Part shown: in pieces, positions 18,316-26,557 of the stretch | Numbering within the stretch: the stretch's first letter is position 1 | Layout of the letters: each line of letters begins with the position of its first letter | Source of the DNA: Candidatus Saccharimonadota bacterium | Lineage (GTDB): Bacteria > Patescibacteriota > Saccharimonadia > Saccharimonadales > UBA4665 | Assembly: GCA_025927655.1 (NCBI GenBank) | Contig: JAICKY010000006.1 | Location: 1 to 43,035, forward strand | Direction: 5' to 3' | Length of the DNA stretch: 43,035 bases | The notes under the pieces: model-generated | Databases searched by the model: none | Seen by the model: the letters and a program-made list of their open reading frames with translations, nothing else | Told to the model about the DNA's origin: nothing | Position numbers and translations under genes: made by a program

Positions 18316-20883
18316 ATGGGAAAATCAGTAGCTCGACTATACACACAGTTTCAACCAAAGCAGTACGATGTCACGTTTGATATCGACGAAGATGCGATGT
18401 ATTTCAAAGGTATTGCCGTCATCACCGGCAAAAAAGTCGGCCGGCCAAGCCAGCGGATCACCCTGCACCAACACGAGCTGAAAATTACCAGCGCCAAAAT
18501 AACTAAGCACGACAAAAAGGGCGATCAAGAATTATCTGTTACGCGTATCAACCACCACGCTAGTTTCAACGAAGTACGCTTGCACACCGAACAGATGGTA
18601 TATCCCGGAGAATACACGCTGGAACTGCGCTTCGAAGCACCGCTGACCGTTGGCATGACCGGCATTTACCCGTGCCTTTTCAAAGACGATGGCACCGAAA
18701 AAAAGCTCATCGCCACCCAGTTCGAAAGCCACCACGCCCGCGAAGCCTTTCCCTGCATAGACGAGCCTGAGGCGAAAGCTGTCTTTAACCTGACGCTGGT
18801 AACACGCCCCGGCATCACCGCCCTAGCTAACACACCGGTACAAAAACAGAGCACAGTTGATGGAAAAATGGTTACCACGTTTGAGCCCACACCCAAAATG
18901 AGCAGCTATCTGCTGGCGTTCGTAACTGGTGACCTGCACCGCAAATCGGCCAAAACTGCGCGCGGCACTGATGTAAACATATGGGCGACCGTTGCCCAGC
19001 CGGCTGAATCGCTCGATTATCCACTAGACGTCGCAAAACGCGTCATAGAATTTTTCGAAGATTATTTCGGTGTAAACTACCCCCTTGCCAAGTGCGACCA
19101 CATTGCGCTGCCCGATTTTTCAAGCGGTGCCATGGAAAACTGGGGGCTTATAACCTACCGGGAGCGCCTGCTGCTGGCCTATCCCGGCGAAACCGCCCAG
19201 AGCACCTTTGAAACCATCGTTATGGTAATTGCGCACGAAGTCAGCCACCAATGGTTCGGCAACCTGGTAACTATGCGCTGGTGGGACGACCTCTGGCTCA
19301 ATGAAAGCTTTGCCGAAATGATGGGGTACCAGGCAATGAACAGCTTGTTCCCTGAATGGCACTCACTAGACAGCTTTATAGCTGCCGAGGGCCTGTCGGC
19401 ACTCCGCCGCGATGCCGTAGCCGGCGTACAAGCGGTAAAGACCGCCGTACATCACCCCGACGAAATCAGCTCGCTCTTCGACCCGTCGATTGTCTACGCC
19501 AAGGGTGCCCGGCTGATGTACATGCTCAAAAACTATATCGGCGATGATATGTTTAGAGCCGGCCTCAAAAACTATTTCGAAATACACGCCTACGGCAACA
19601 CCGAAGGCAGCGATCTGTGGGCTGCACTCAGCGAAGCAAGCGGCATGGACATTGCGGCTTTCATGAATCCATGGCTTACCCGCAGTGGGTTCCCGCTGGT
19701 CACCATTACCCAGGAAGGACATGAAGTTACACTAAAACAAGAACAATTTCTGGACGACCCCAAAAAGGCCGACCCGGAACGTATCTGGCCCGTACCGCTC
19801 TTTACGAATGTACCCGACCAGCCCAAGATGTTCCAGGAAAAGACTCGCCAGCTTCAGGTTGCCGATGACACCACAATGCTTCTCGGTACCGAAGGCCGCG
19901 GCTACTACATGGTCCGCTACGGCACCAACTCGCACAAGCAGGCGGTACTGGACATGGTACGCCAAAAACAGCTGAGCGAAGCCGACCGTTTGCTGCTCCT
20001 GAACGGCGGTAGTATGCAGGCCAAGGCTGGCTACGAACCCTACGCCAACATCCTCACCATGCTCGACGCCTACGCCCAGGAAGTTAGTGAGCCAGTGTGG
20101 GATATCATGGCGATGATACTCGGTGAAAGCCGCCGGTTTATCGACCTGGACCGGTCGCTCGAAGATGCAATCAAACCATTCGCCTCAAAACTGGTCGCTG
20201 CTCAGGTGGCGCGCTTAGGCTGGGACGAGATCGAAAACGAGCCATCGGCCGACCAGAAACTGCGGGCGTTAGTATTAGGCCTGAGTGCATACGCTGAAGA
20301 CCCAGCAACGGTCACCAAAGCGCAGGAGCTTTTTAACGCATACAAAAACACCGGCGTAAGCCTATCCGCCGAACTACGCGGCCTGGTTTTTGTGGTGCCA
20401 ATTAAAAATGGCGATGCCGAAGCATTCGATTTCCTGCTGAACCTACACGACACTACCCAAAATGGCGACCTGAAGGGCGATGCCTGCGATGCGCTCACTG
20501 CCACTCGCGATCCAAAACGCGCCGCGCAGCTTCTGGAGCGTCTAAAAGACGCCCGGCTCGTAAAACCGCAGGATGTTGACCGCTGGCTGGTGTTCTTGCT
20601 CCGCAACCGCTATACCCGTGACACCGCATGGGATTGGATGGTCGCCAACTGGCAGTGGCTGCAGGACACATTCAGCCACGACAAATCATACGACTACCTG
20701 CCACGCTACGCCGCTAGTTGCGTAAACACCCGCGCGTATCAGCGGAAATTCCTGGATCTGTTCGAAAGCAAACAAGACCAGCTGGCACTCAAACGAAATA
20801 TCCAGCTCGGCATGGAAGAGATCGAAACCCGCGTCAGCTGGCTGGAGCGTGATCTTGCTTCTGTGCAGGGATTCTTTAAGTAA
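18316..20883 (+). CDS. M1 family aminopeptidase (PepN-like)
   Basis: GAMENWGLITYRE and HEVSHQWFGNLVTMRWWDDLWLNESFAEMMGY metal site (HExxH-x18-E). Confidence 0.95.
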   Translation: MGKSVARLYTQFQPKQYDVTFDIDEDAMYFKGIAVITGKKVGRPSQRITLHQHELKITSAKITKHDKKGDQELSVTRINHHASFNEVRLHTEQMVYPGEYTLELRFEAPLTVGMTGIYPCLFKDDGTEKKLIATQFESHHAREAFPCIDEPEAKAVFNLTLVTRPGITALANTPVQKQSTVDGKMVTTFEPTPKMSSYLLAFVTGDLHRKSAKTARGTDVNIWATVAQPAESLDYPLDVAKRVIEFFEDYFGVNYPLAKCDHIALPDFSSGAMENWGLITYRERLLLAYPGETAQSTFETIVMVIAHEVSHQWFGNLVTMRWWDDLWLNESFAEMMGYQAMNSLFPEWHSLDSFIAAEGLSALRRDAVAGVQAVKTAVHHPDEISSLFDPSIVYAKGARLMYMLKNYIGDDMFRAGLKNYFEIHAYGNTEGSDLWAALSEASGMDIAAFMNPWLTRSGFPLVTITQEGHEVTLKQEQFLDDPKKADPERIWPVPLFTNVPDQPKMFQEKTRQLQVADDTTMLLGTEGRGYYMVRYGTNSHKQAVLDMVRQKQLSEADRLLLLNGGSMQAKAGYEPYANILTMLDAYAQEVSEPVWDIMAMILGESRRFIDLDRSLEDAIKPFASKLVAAQVARLGWDEIENEPSADQKLRALVLGLSAYAEDPATVTKAQELFNAYKNTGVSLSAELRGLVFVVPIKNGDAEAFDFLLNLHDTTQNGDLKGDACDALTATRDPKRAAQLLERLKDARLVKPQDVDRWLVFLLRNRYTRDTAWDWMVANWQWLQDTFSHDKSYDYLPRYAASCVNTRAYQRKFLDLFESKQDQLALKRNIQLGMEEIETRVSWLERDLASVQGFFK

Positions 20884-21223
20884 TATCCGGCAGAAAGTTT
20901 GTGACACGGTAGTCATCGCCCGTGAGTTCAATTGCGGCTAGCGTATACTCGCCGTTGTAGCGGTTTGCCGCTACCCAAAGTTCGGCAGCAAATTGCATCT
21001 GGTTCAGTTTTCGCGGAGTAATGTAGTCGAGCCCGCCACCTTGTGCAGCGGTTTCACGGTATTTTACTTCCACAAATAGCACCGGCCCATGCCCCCGCTG
21101 CACGATAATATCTATCTCCGCCCGCGGCCGACGCCAGTTCAGCTCCAGTATTGTATATCCCTGTTTTTTCAGATATTCGGCTGCAAATTTCTCGGCATCG
21201 TGCCCATGGCTGTAGTTCGTCAT
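20876..21223 (-). CDS. YraN family protein (UPF0102, endonuclease-like fold)
   Basis: AEKFAAEYLKKQGYTILELNWRRPRAEIDIIVQRGHGPVLFVEVKYRE; next to rnhB, as is common. Confidence 0.9.
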   Translation of the reverse strand: MTNYSHGHDAEKFAAEYLKKQGYTILELNWRRPRAEIDIIVQRGHGPVLFVEVKYRETAAQGGGLDYITPRKLNQMQFAAELWVAANRYNGEYTLAAIELTGDDYRVTNFLPDIT

Positions 21224-21840
21224 GTTAGCAACGCCTGTATAGGTTTGTAGCTCCGGCGATGGATGTCGCTCACCCCGAGTTGCTTTAGTGCCGTTCTATG
21301 CAATGCCGTGCCGTATCCAACATGTTTTTCGAACCCATAGCCGGCATATTGCCCGCCGAGTTCAGCCATGTACTGATCCCGCGCGACCTTAGCCACGATA
21401 CTGGCCGCGCTAACACTTGGCACGCTATCATCCGCCTTTATGATTGCTTTTGCTTTTGGGTTGTCCGGGAAATAGTTGATGTTGCCATCTATAATCACTT
21501 CGTCGTAGTTGACCATGATCTCGGCCAAAGCGCGTTCCATAGCCATTTTTACTGCCCAGGTTACCCCATTTGCATCAAGTTCGGCTGGCCATACCCAGCC
21601 CAAACCAATCGCCAGTGCATGTTGTTGTACCCATGCAGCCGCGACCGTACGCTGAGCCTTTGACAGTTTTTTGCTGTCTCGCAACACAATTTTCGCCGCC
21701 CCTGTTGCAACACCGTTGGGAGGTCTGACCTCCCAAGTCGTTTTAGAGTGAAAATTAACCGGTAGCATCACAGCGCCAGCAACTAGGGGGCCAGCCCAGC
21801 AGCCCCGTCCTACTTCGTCGATTCCTACCTGTTTCAGCAT
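21220..21840 (-). CDS. rnhB: Ribonuclease HII
   Basis: GIDEVGRGCWAGPLVAGAV, KADDSVPSVSAASIVAKVARDQYM, GYGTALHRTALKQLG. Confidence 0.95.
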   Translation of the reverse strand: MLKQVGIDEVGRGCWAGPLVAGAVMLPVNFHSKTTWEVRPPNGVATGAAKIVLRDSKKLSKAQRTVAAAWVQQHALAIGLGWVWPAELDANGVTWAVKMAMERALAEIMVNYDEVIIDGNINYFPDNPKAKAIIKADDSVPSVSAASIVAKVARDQYMAELGGQYAGYGFEKHVGYGTALHRTALKQLGVSDIHRRSYKPIQALLT

Positions 21841-21882
21841 TAGTTACAGTGTGCTAGATTCCAGTCCCAATCGCAACATGTG

Positions 21883-21912
21883 TTGCTATTTTATTGTGTT
21901 TATGGCATAATC
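21883..21912 (+). promoter_or_regulatory. Promoter of the small membrane protein gene
   Basis: TTGCTA - 17 nt - CATAAT, with TGG extended -10, just upstream of the left inverted repeat. Confidence 0.5.
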
Positions 21913-21916
21913 GGCT

Positions 21917-21928
21917 TTGGACAGAAAG
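21917..21928. repeat. Left arm of inverted repeat flanking GC-rich cassette
   Basis: TTGGACAGAAAG; perfect reverse complement at 22520-22531. Confidence 0.6.
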
Positions 21929-21967
21929 TGTAGCTTAACAACTAGGGCCTATCTTGAGAGGAACGAC

Positions 21968-22384
21968 ATGCACACCGTTGTTGCTTGGATTTTTGGTATC
22001 ACCGCACTCCTTGGCTTTACGGCCGGCGCTGGCGGCCTGAAGGCCATGCAGCCGGGACACTTGTTGTACTGGTTGGTAATGGCGGCCCTGGTCGTCTGCC
22101 CTCCTCTGGAGACGATCGGTGCACCCGCTGGTGGCACCGTGACCTTCCTAGCCGTGTTGATCGGGGCCATCCTCACCGGTACCCACCTCGCTCTGCGAGG
22201 AGTGCCCTTTATCGGGATTGTATTCCCCGTCCTCGGTATCGGCTGCGGCGTGTGGCTACTGGCTGTGATCATCACCTCTAACCAATCGCAGCGTGCTGCG
22301 AATCTGGGCAACATCGGATGGTGGATCGCCCTCCAGATTGTGGCGGGCGGCTTTCTCTTGGAGTACACCATGACGAAAACATAG
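21968..22384 (+). CDS. Small polytopic membrane protein of unknown function
   Basis: SD AGAGGA upstream of ATG 21968; about 4 hydrophobic helices (MHTVVAWIFGITALLGFTAGAGG..., LLYWLVMAALVVC, VTFLAVLIGAILTG, GIVFPVLGIGCGVWLLAVII). Confidence 0.65.
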   Translation: MHTVVAWIFGITALLGFTAGAGGLKAMQPGHLLYWLVMAALVVCPPLETIGAPAGGTVTFLAVLIGAILTGTHLALRGVPFIGIVFPVLGIGCGVWLLAVIITSNQSQRAANLGNIGWWIALQIVAGGFLLEYTMTKT

Positions 22385-22432
22385 CCGAAGCCGACTCACG
22401 ACCATGGCGGCCACTGACCGCCAGCACGACCA

Positions 22433-22472
22433 GCACGGCACGCCGGGCGAGATCCTCGCCCGCGTGCCGTGC
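22433..22472. other. Very stable GC-rich hairpin without U-tract
   Basis: GCACGGCACG-C-CGGGCGAG-ATC-CTCGCCCG-CGTGCCGTGC: 18-bp stem with a single bulged C. Confidence 0.85.
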
Positions 22473-22519
22473 CCACGGCCCATTCCATCCTTCCCACCCG
22501 CAGCCGGTTTGTTGAACTC

Positions 22520-22531
22520 CTTTCTGTCCAA
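22520..22531. repeat. Right arm of inverted repeat flanking GC-rich cassette
   Basis: CTTTCTGTCCAA, reverse complement of 21917-21928. Confidence 0.6.
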
Positions 22532-22557
22532 CAACCCCATGAATTTTTATCATTAGC

Positions 22558-22587
22558 AAAAGCCCCGGTACTATGCCGGGGCTTTTT
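22558..22587 (-). terminator. Intrinsic terminator downstream of rplS
   Basis: AAAAGCCCCGG-TACTATG-CCGGGGCTTTTT, 11-bp stem. Confidence 0.9.
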
Positions 22588-22604
22588 GGAATACTTGGAG
22601 GTTT

Positions 22605-23132
22605 TTAGGCTTTGTTTTCTTCGTGCTTAGCCTGTACAGCAGCAGCTTTAGCTTCCAGCTCGGCTTCTTCGGCGGCTTTTGCGCTAGCTTCGGCCTCGGC
22701 AGCCTTGGCGGTCTCTTCGGCCAGTTTGGCAGCTTCGGCTTCGGCGTGCTTGTCTACAACACCGTTAACAGCCTGGCGGTCGAAATCCAGACCTTGCAGA
22801 CGAGCGCTCTTACCGGTCAGCTTGCGCATGTAGCTGAGGTAGTTGCGGCGAACTTTGCTTCGCTTGGTAACTTCGACCTTTAGTACTAATGGGCTGTGTA
22901 GTAAAAAGCTTTTTTCTACACCGACACCGCTGGCGATGCGACGAACCGTAATGCGGCTGGTGTGGCTGTCTTTGCGGTCGCAGCGTATAACGAGACCCTG
23001 GAAGATCTGTACGCGCTCCTTGCTGCCTTCTTTAATTTTTTGGTGCACTTTAACCGTGTCGCCAGAGCGCACGTCGACAACAGCACCTTTTTTGAATGTC
23101 TGGTTGAGTTCCTTGATGTATTCCATAGTCAA
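22605..23132 (-). CDS. rplS: 50S ribosomal protein L19 with Ala/Glu-rich C-terminal extension
   Basis: FKKGAVVDVRSGDTVKVHQKIKEGSKERVQIFQGLVI, GVGVEKSFLLHSPLV, KRSKVRRNYLSYMR. Start is either TTG 23132 or ATG 23126. Confidence 0.95.
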   Translation of the reverse strand: MTMEYIKELNQTFKKGAVVDVRSGDTVKVHQKIKEGSKERVQIFQGLVIRCDRKDSHTSRITVRRIASGVGVEKSFLLHSPLVLKVEVTKRSKVRRNYLSYMRKLTGKSARLQGLDFDRQAVNGVVDKHAEAEAAKLAEETAKAAEAEASAKAAEEAELEAKAAAVQAKHEENKA

Positions 23133-23162
23133 GTGGTAATTGTACGCTATTTCACCCCTGAT

Positions 23163-23306
23163 TGCAACAGTCGTTGCAGAGGGCTGTAATTCTTACCAAC
23201 TCCCGGCAGCCCACCGGATTTACCACCGACAATACACCCGCGTTCACAGACTCTCGGTCGCTCACCGGAAAAGTAGTGCCCCGCAGGCCCGTCAGGGCCA
23301 AGGGGC
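23163..23306. ncRNA. Candidate structured RNA / leader: tandem hairpins between pilB and rplS
   Basis: TGCAAC/GTTGCA, GGGCTG/CAGCCC, CCGG+ACCGA/TCGGT+CCGG, GCCCC+GGCCC/GGGCC+GGGGC stems in series; no convincing ORF. Confidence 0.35.
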
Positions 23307-23310
23307 GCAG

Positions 23311-23328
23311 AAAAACCCTTTAGGGTTT
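23311..23328 (-). terminator. Probable intrinsic terminator of the pilB/gspE-like gene
   Basis: Minus strand AAACCC-TAAA-GGGTTTTT. Confidence 0.55.
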
Positions 23329-23380
23329 GTCTCTAGACCATGAGTGTAGCCTCCGAGTTTGCAGAGCGATGGTCGGTGAA

Positions 23381-24988
23381 CTAGCCAACAACGCGGTAGA
23401 CTTCTTCGAGCGTTGTTTGACCGGCGCAGACCAGCAGAATTCCATCTTGCAGCATAGTACGCATACCGCTCATAATTGCCGCTGTTTCGATAGATTGGCT
23501 GGAAAGTACGGTCGTGTGCTCTTCCAGCAACCGGCGGATTTCACCGGTCATGCGGAACTGCTCACGGATAGCTATCTGGCCTTTGAACCCATAAGGATTT
23601 TCAGCCGATGTACCTGGTTTGTACAGTTGCAGGTCCTGAACATCCGGCCGTTCAACGCCATCGGGCAGCGTCTGGATAACTTGTGTAATTTTGGCTATTT
23701 CCGCCTCGGTAGGCTGGTACGGCTGTTTCGTAGTGTCGTCGAGTTTGCGAATGAGCCGCTGGGCCATGACTAAGCGGATAGCCGATACGAACAAGGGGTT
23801 TTGACCGATTATGTCCATCAGCCGCGTCAACGCCTCGGCCGCGGAACCGGCGTGATAGGTGCTGAGCACCAGGTGACCGGTAAGCGAAGCTTGCAGTGCA
23901 GTCTTGGCGGTGTCGTTATCGCGGATCTCACCAACCATGACGATGTCAGGATCGAGACGAAGTGTTGCCCGCAACTTGTCCGCGAATTTCCCCTCGTTAG
24001 AGCTTTCCAGGTTACTGACCGGTATCTGGGTAATGCCCGTAAACTGATACTCCACCGGATCTTCGATGGTGATGATCTTGCGTTCTTCGGTGTTTAACGA
24101 GTTCAAGATGGAATACAACGTGGTGGTCTTGCCCGAACCCGTCGGTCCGACAACCATTACCAGGCCGCTTGGTTTAGCGATAATGTCATCCAGCACGGAG
24201 CGCTGTTCCGGCGTCAGGCCTAAACGGTCCAGGTTATATTTGCTTTCGTCCATGTTAAACAAGCGCATAACCACGTCCATGCCGTTTACCGTTGGCACCG
24301 TTTCCAGCCGCACGTTCACGTCTACCGGCGTACCATCCGCCATCGTAGCCTTCTGACTGATGTGACCCTGCTGAGCTTCAGCGGTCGATGTAGATACGTT
24401 GCCCGCGCTGGCAATTGCGCTCACAAGTACCCGGTATTTATCTGGTTCCAGCCGGGCAATGGGGTGCAGCACCCCATCTATACGAAACCGAATCCGCACA
24501 TCATGCGCCTGTGTTTCGATGTGAATATCGCTGGCGTTCAAGCGGTGTGCCTGACTAACCAGGTAGGCCAGCATGTCATCAGCACGAACCTGTTTCAGCG
24601 TGGCAGAAACTTGAGCCACCAGATCTGCCGTGCCAGCAGTATTGACGCTAATATCCTGGTATACCACTTGCTTTGGCGGGTCGTACAGGCGCATATACTC
24701 CCGGTAGCCAGCGTCCGAAATAAGCCTAAAGGCAACACGCTGGTCGGTAAAGCGCTGGGTTAACGAGTTGATTGTCTGCTGGGACGTAGTAGTGGTAATG
24801 CCGAACAGAATATTACTGGTGTCCGCCTGCATAGGAACAACACGCAATTTATACAGTTCGTCATTTTCCATGACATCTTTATAAATCTGCTTCGTTGGAA
24901 TTGCAGATGTATCCAGATATTCCACACCTAGTATCTGCGCACGACGCTGTGTAGCAAGCTCTTCGTCGCGGCGAGCATCTTGTGACAT
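23381..24988 (-). CDS. GspE/PulE/PilB family secretion/type IV pilus assembly ATPase
   Basis: Walker A VGPTGSGKTTTLYSIL, EDPVEYQFTGITQ, ASP-box LRLDPDIVMVGEIRD, HLVLSTYHAGSA. ATG 24988 preferred, with TATACT 6 nt upstream. Confidence 0.9.
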   Translation of the reverse strand: MSQDARRDEELATQRRAQILGVEYLDTSAIPTKQIYKDVMENDELYKLRVVPMQADTSNILFGITTTTSQQTINSLTQRFTDQRVAFRLISDAGYREYMRLYDPPKQVVYQDISVNTAGTADLVAQVSATLKQVRADDMLAYLVSQAHRLNASDIHIETQAHDVRIRFRIDGVLHPIARLEPDKYRVLVSAIASAGNVSTSTAEAQQGHISQKATMADGTPVDVNVRLETVPTVNGMDVVMRLFNMDESKYNLDRLGLTPEQRSVLDDIIAKPSGLVMVVGPTGSGKTTTLYSILNSLNTEERKIITIEDPVEYQFTGITQIPVSNLESSNEGKFADKLRATLRLDPDIVMVGEIRDNDTAKTALQASLTGHLVLSTYHAGSAAEALTRLMDIIGQNPLFVSAIRLVMAQRLIRKLDDTTKQPYQPTEAEIAKITQVIQTLPDGVERPDVQDLQLYKPGTSAENPYGFKGQIAIREQFRMTGEIRRLLEEHTTVLSSQSIETAAIMSGMRTMLQDGILLVCAGQTTLEEVYRVVG

Positions 24989-25072
24989 AGCTTCAGTATA
25001 CAGCTTCGTGCCGAGCCCGCCAATAAGCACAAGTATTACCCTTGCGGCGGTTGGCACTGGTACACTTACAGC

Positions 25073-25573
25073 ATGAACCGCGACATCGTCGTTATCGCTC
25101 ACGATATCCGCAGCACGCACAATGTTGGATCGCTGCTGCGCACCGGCGAGGGCTTAGGTGTAACACAGGTGTATTTCACTGGTTACACACCGTATCCATC
25201 ACTCCCCGCAGACGACCCGCGGCTGCCGCATATCTCGGCAAAGTTAACCCGGCAGATTCAAAAAACCGCCCTGGGGGCCGAACTGCTCCTGCCATGGACA
25301 CACCTGGATGATGTAACAGTCTGCCTGGCACAACTCCATGCAGCTGGATATCAGGTGATCGCGTTAGAGCAGTCGGCACACAGCGTGGCACTACCGGACT
25401 TTCGGCCGCCAGAGAAAGTCGCGTTACTGCTCGGCCGGGAGGTTGAAGGCATTGCGCCGGAAATACTGGCGCAATGCGACCAGATTGTTGAAATTCCTAT
25501 GTTTGGCCGCAAAGAATCGTTCAATGTCGTGCAGGCCGCCGCCATAGCACTGTATCAGCTGCGGTTTGCGTGA
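25073..25573 (+). CDS. SpoU/TrmH-family RNA 2'-O-methyltransferase
   Basis: DIRSTHNVGSLLRTGEGLGV, LLLGREVEGI, IPMFGRKESFNVVQAAAIALYQ. Confidence 0.92.
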   Translation: MNRDIVVIAHDIRSTHNVGSLLRTGEGLGVTQVYFTGYTPYPSLPADDPRLPHISAKLTRQIQKTALGAELLLPWTHLDDVTVCLAQLHAAGYQVIALEQSAHSVALPDFRPPEKVALLLGREVEGIAPEILAQCDQIVEIPMFGRKESFNVVQAAAIALYQLRFA

Positions 25574-25588
25574 TATCGTTTGTGCTTA

Positions 25589-25597
25589 TGGTATAAT
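25589..25597 (+). promoter_or_regulatory. Extended -10 promoter of CAP-domain gene
   Basis: TGGTATAAT 38 nt before ATG 25635. Confidence 0.6.
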
Positions 25598-25634
25598 ATT
25601 ACCTATATAAAGCTCCCGAAATAAACCAACAGTC

Positions 25635-26525
25635 ATGACGCTCACCAAGCCAAAACCAGTCCGCCGCCCGGCCAACCACCATAAACGCACCGGCCAGCAC
25701 CACAACCAGGGCCGCCACTACGCAAAAGCATACTGGCCATATTTGCCAGTTTTCGCAGTTTTAGGGCTGGGAATCGTACTGAACAGTTGGGTTGGGCACC
25801 TGCACCACAGCGTGCTGGGGTACTCTACGGATATCAGTCCGCAGGTGCTACTAGCCGAAACGAACGGTGAACGCGTTTCAGACCACAAATCCGCCTTGCA
25901 GTTGAATGCACAGCTGACTGCCGCTGCCCAGGCAAAGGCCAATGATATGGCAGCGCATAACTACTGGAGCCATGTCACGCCAGATGGCAAGCAGCCATGG
26001 AGTTTTATAGACGCCGCCGGGTACAAATACGAAGCCGCCGGTGAAAACCTTGCCTACGGCTTTGGCACCAGCGACCAGGTGATGACGGCCTGGATGCATA
26101 GCTCTGATCACCGGGCCAACATCTTGAATAGCGTGTACGAGGATGTAGGGTTCGCCACTGCCAATGTCGCAAACTACCAGGGAACCGGCCCAGAGACTAT
26201 CGTCGTTGCCGAATACGGCGAACCGCTTGGCGTCATAAACCCTTCCACCGGCAACACTACTTCTACGCCAGTCGTCCTCGGTACGCAGGTCCAGAATGTG
26301 TCACGTTTGTCATTGCTTTCGACTGCCAACTGGCTGCCCCTGGCGGCAGCAGCGCTGTGCGGCGCGGCCCTCATGCTATTCTTCGTTCGCCACGCACTGG
26401 CTTGGCACAAAGTATTGGTACGCGGCGAGCAGTTCGTTGTCGCCCACCCATTCCTGGATGCGTTCCTGATGTCCGCCACGGTGTTCGCACTGCTGGTTTC
26501 ACACGTCGCCGGTACCATTTTATAG
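25635..26525 (+). CDS. Membrane-anchored CAP (SCP/PR1) domain protein
   Basis: LNAQLTAAAQAKANDMAAHNYWSHVTPDGK...GENLAYGF...VMTAWMHSSDHRANILNSVYEDVGF; N-terminal and two C-terminal hydrophobic segments. Confidence 0.9.
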   Translation: MTLTKPKPVRRPANHHKRTGQHHNQGRHYAKAYWPYLPVFAVLGLGIVLNSWVGHLHHSVLGYSTDISPQVLLAETNGERVSDHKSALQLNAQLTAAAQAKANDMAAHNYWSHVTPDGKQPWSFIDAAGYKYEAAGENLAYGFGTSDQVMTAWMHSSDHRANILNSVYEDVGFATANVANYQGTGPETIVVAEYGEPLGVINPSTGNTTSTPVVLGTQVQNVSRLSLLSTANWLPLAAAALCGAALMLFFVRHALAWHKVLVRGEQFVVAHPFLDAFLMSATVFALLVSHVAGTIL

Positions 26526-26557
26526 AGAAGGGGTTAATTTAAATAAGTACTGCCGTG

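Noticed and set aside
22509-22535. attC-like integron site (GTTGAAC...GTCCAAC)
   Set aside because: The boxes fit GTTRRRY/RYYYAAC loosely but in the wrong order for attC and with no integrase or array. A simple imperfect palindrome is more likely.
23163-23330. RNase P RNA, tmRNA, SRP RNA or T-box in the pilB-rplS gap
   Set aside because: No GAGGAAAGTCC/ACAGAA (RNase P), no tRNA-like ends (tmRNA), no SRP tetraloop/asymmetric loop, no convincing T-box sequence. Kept only as an unassigned structured region.
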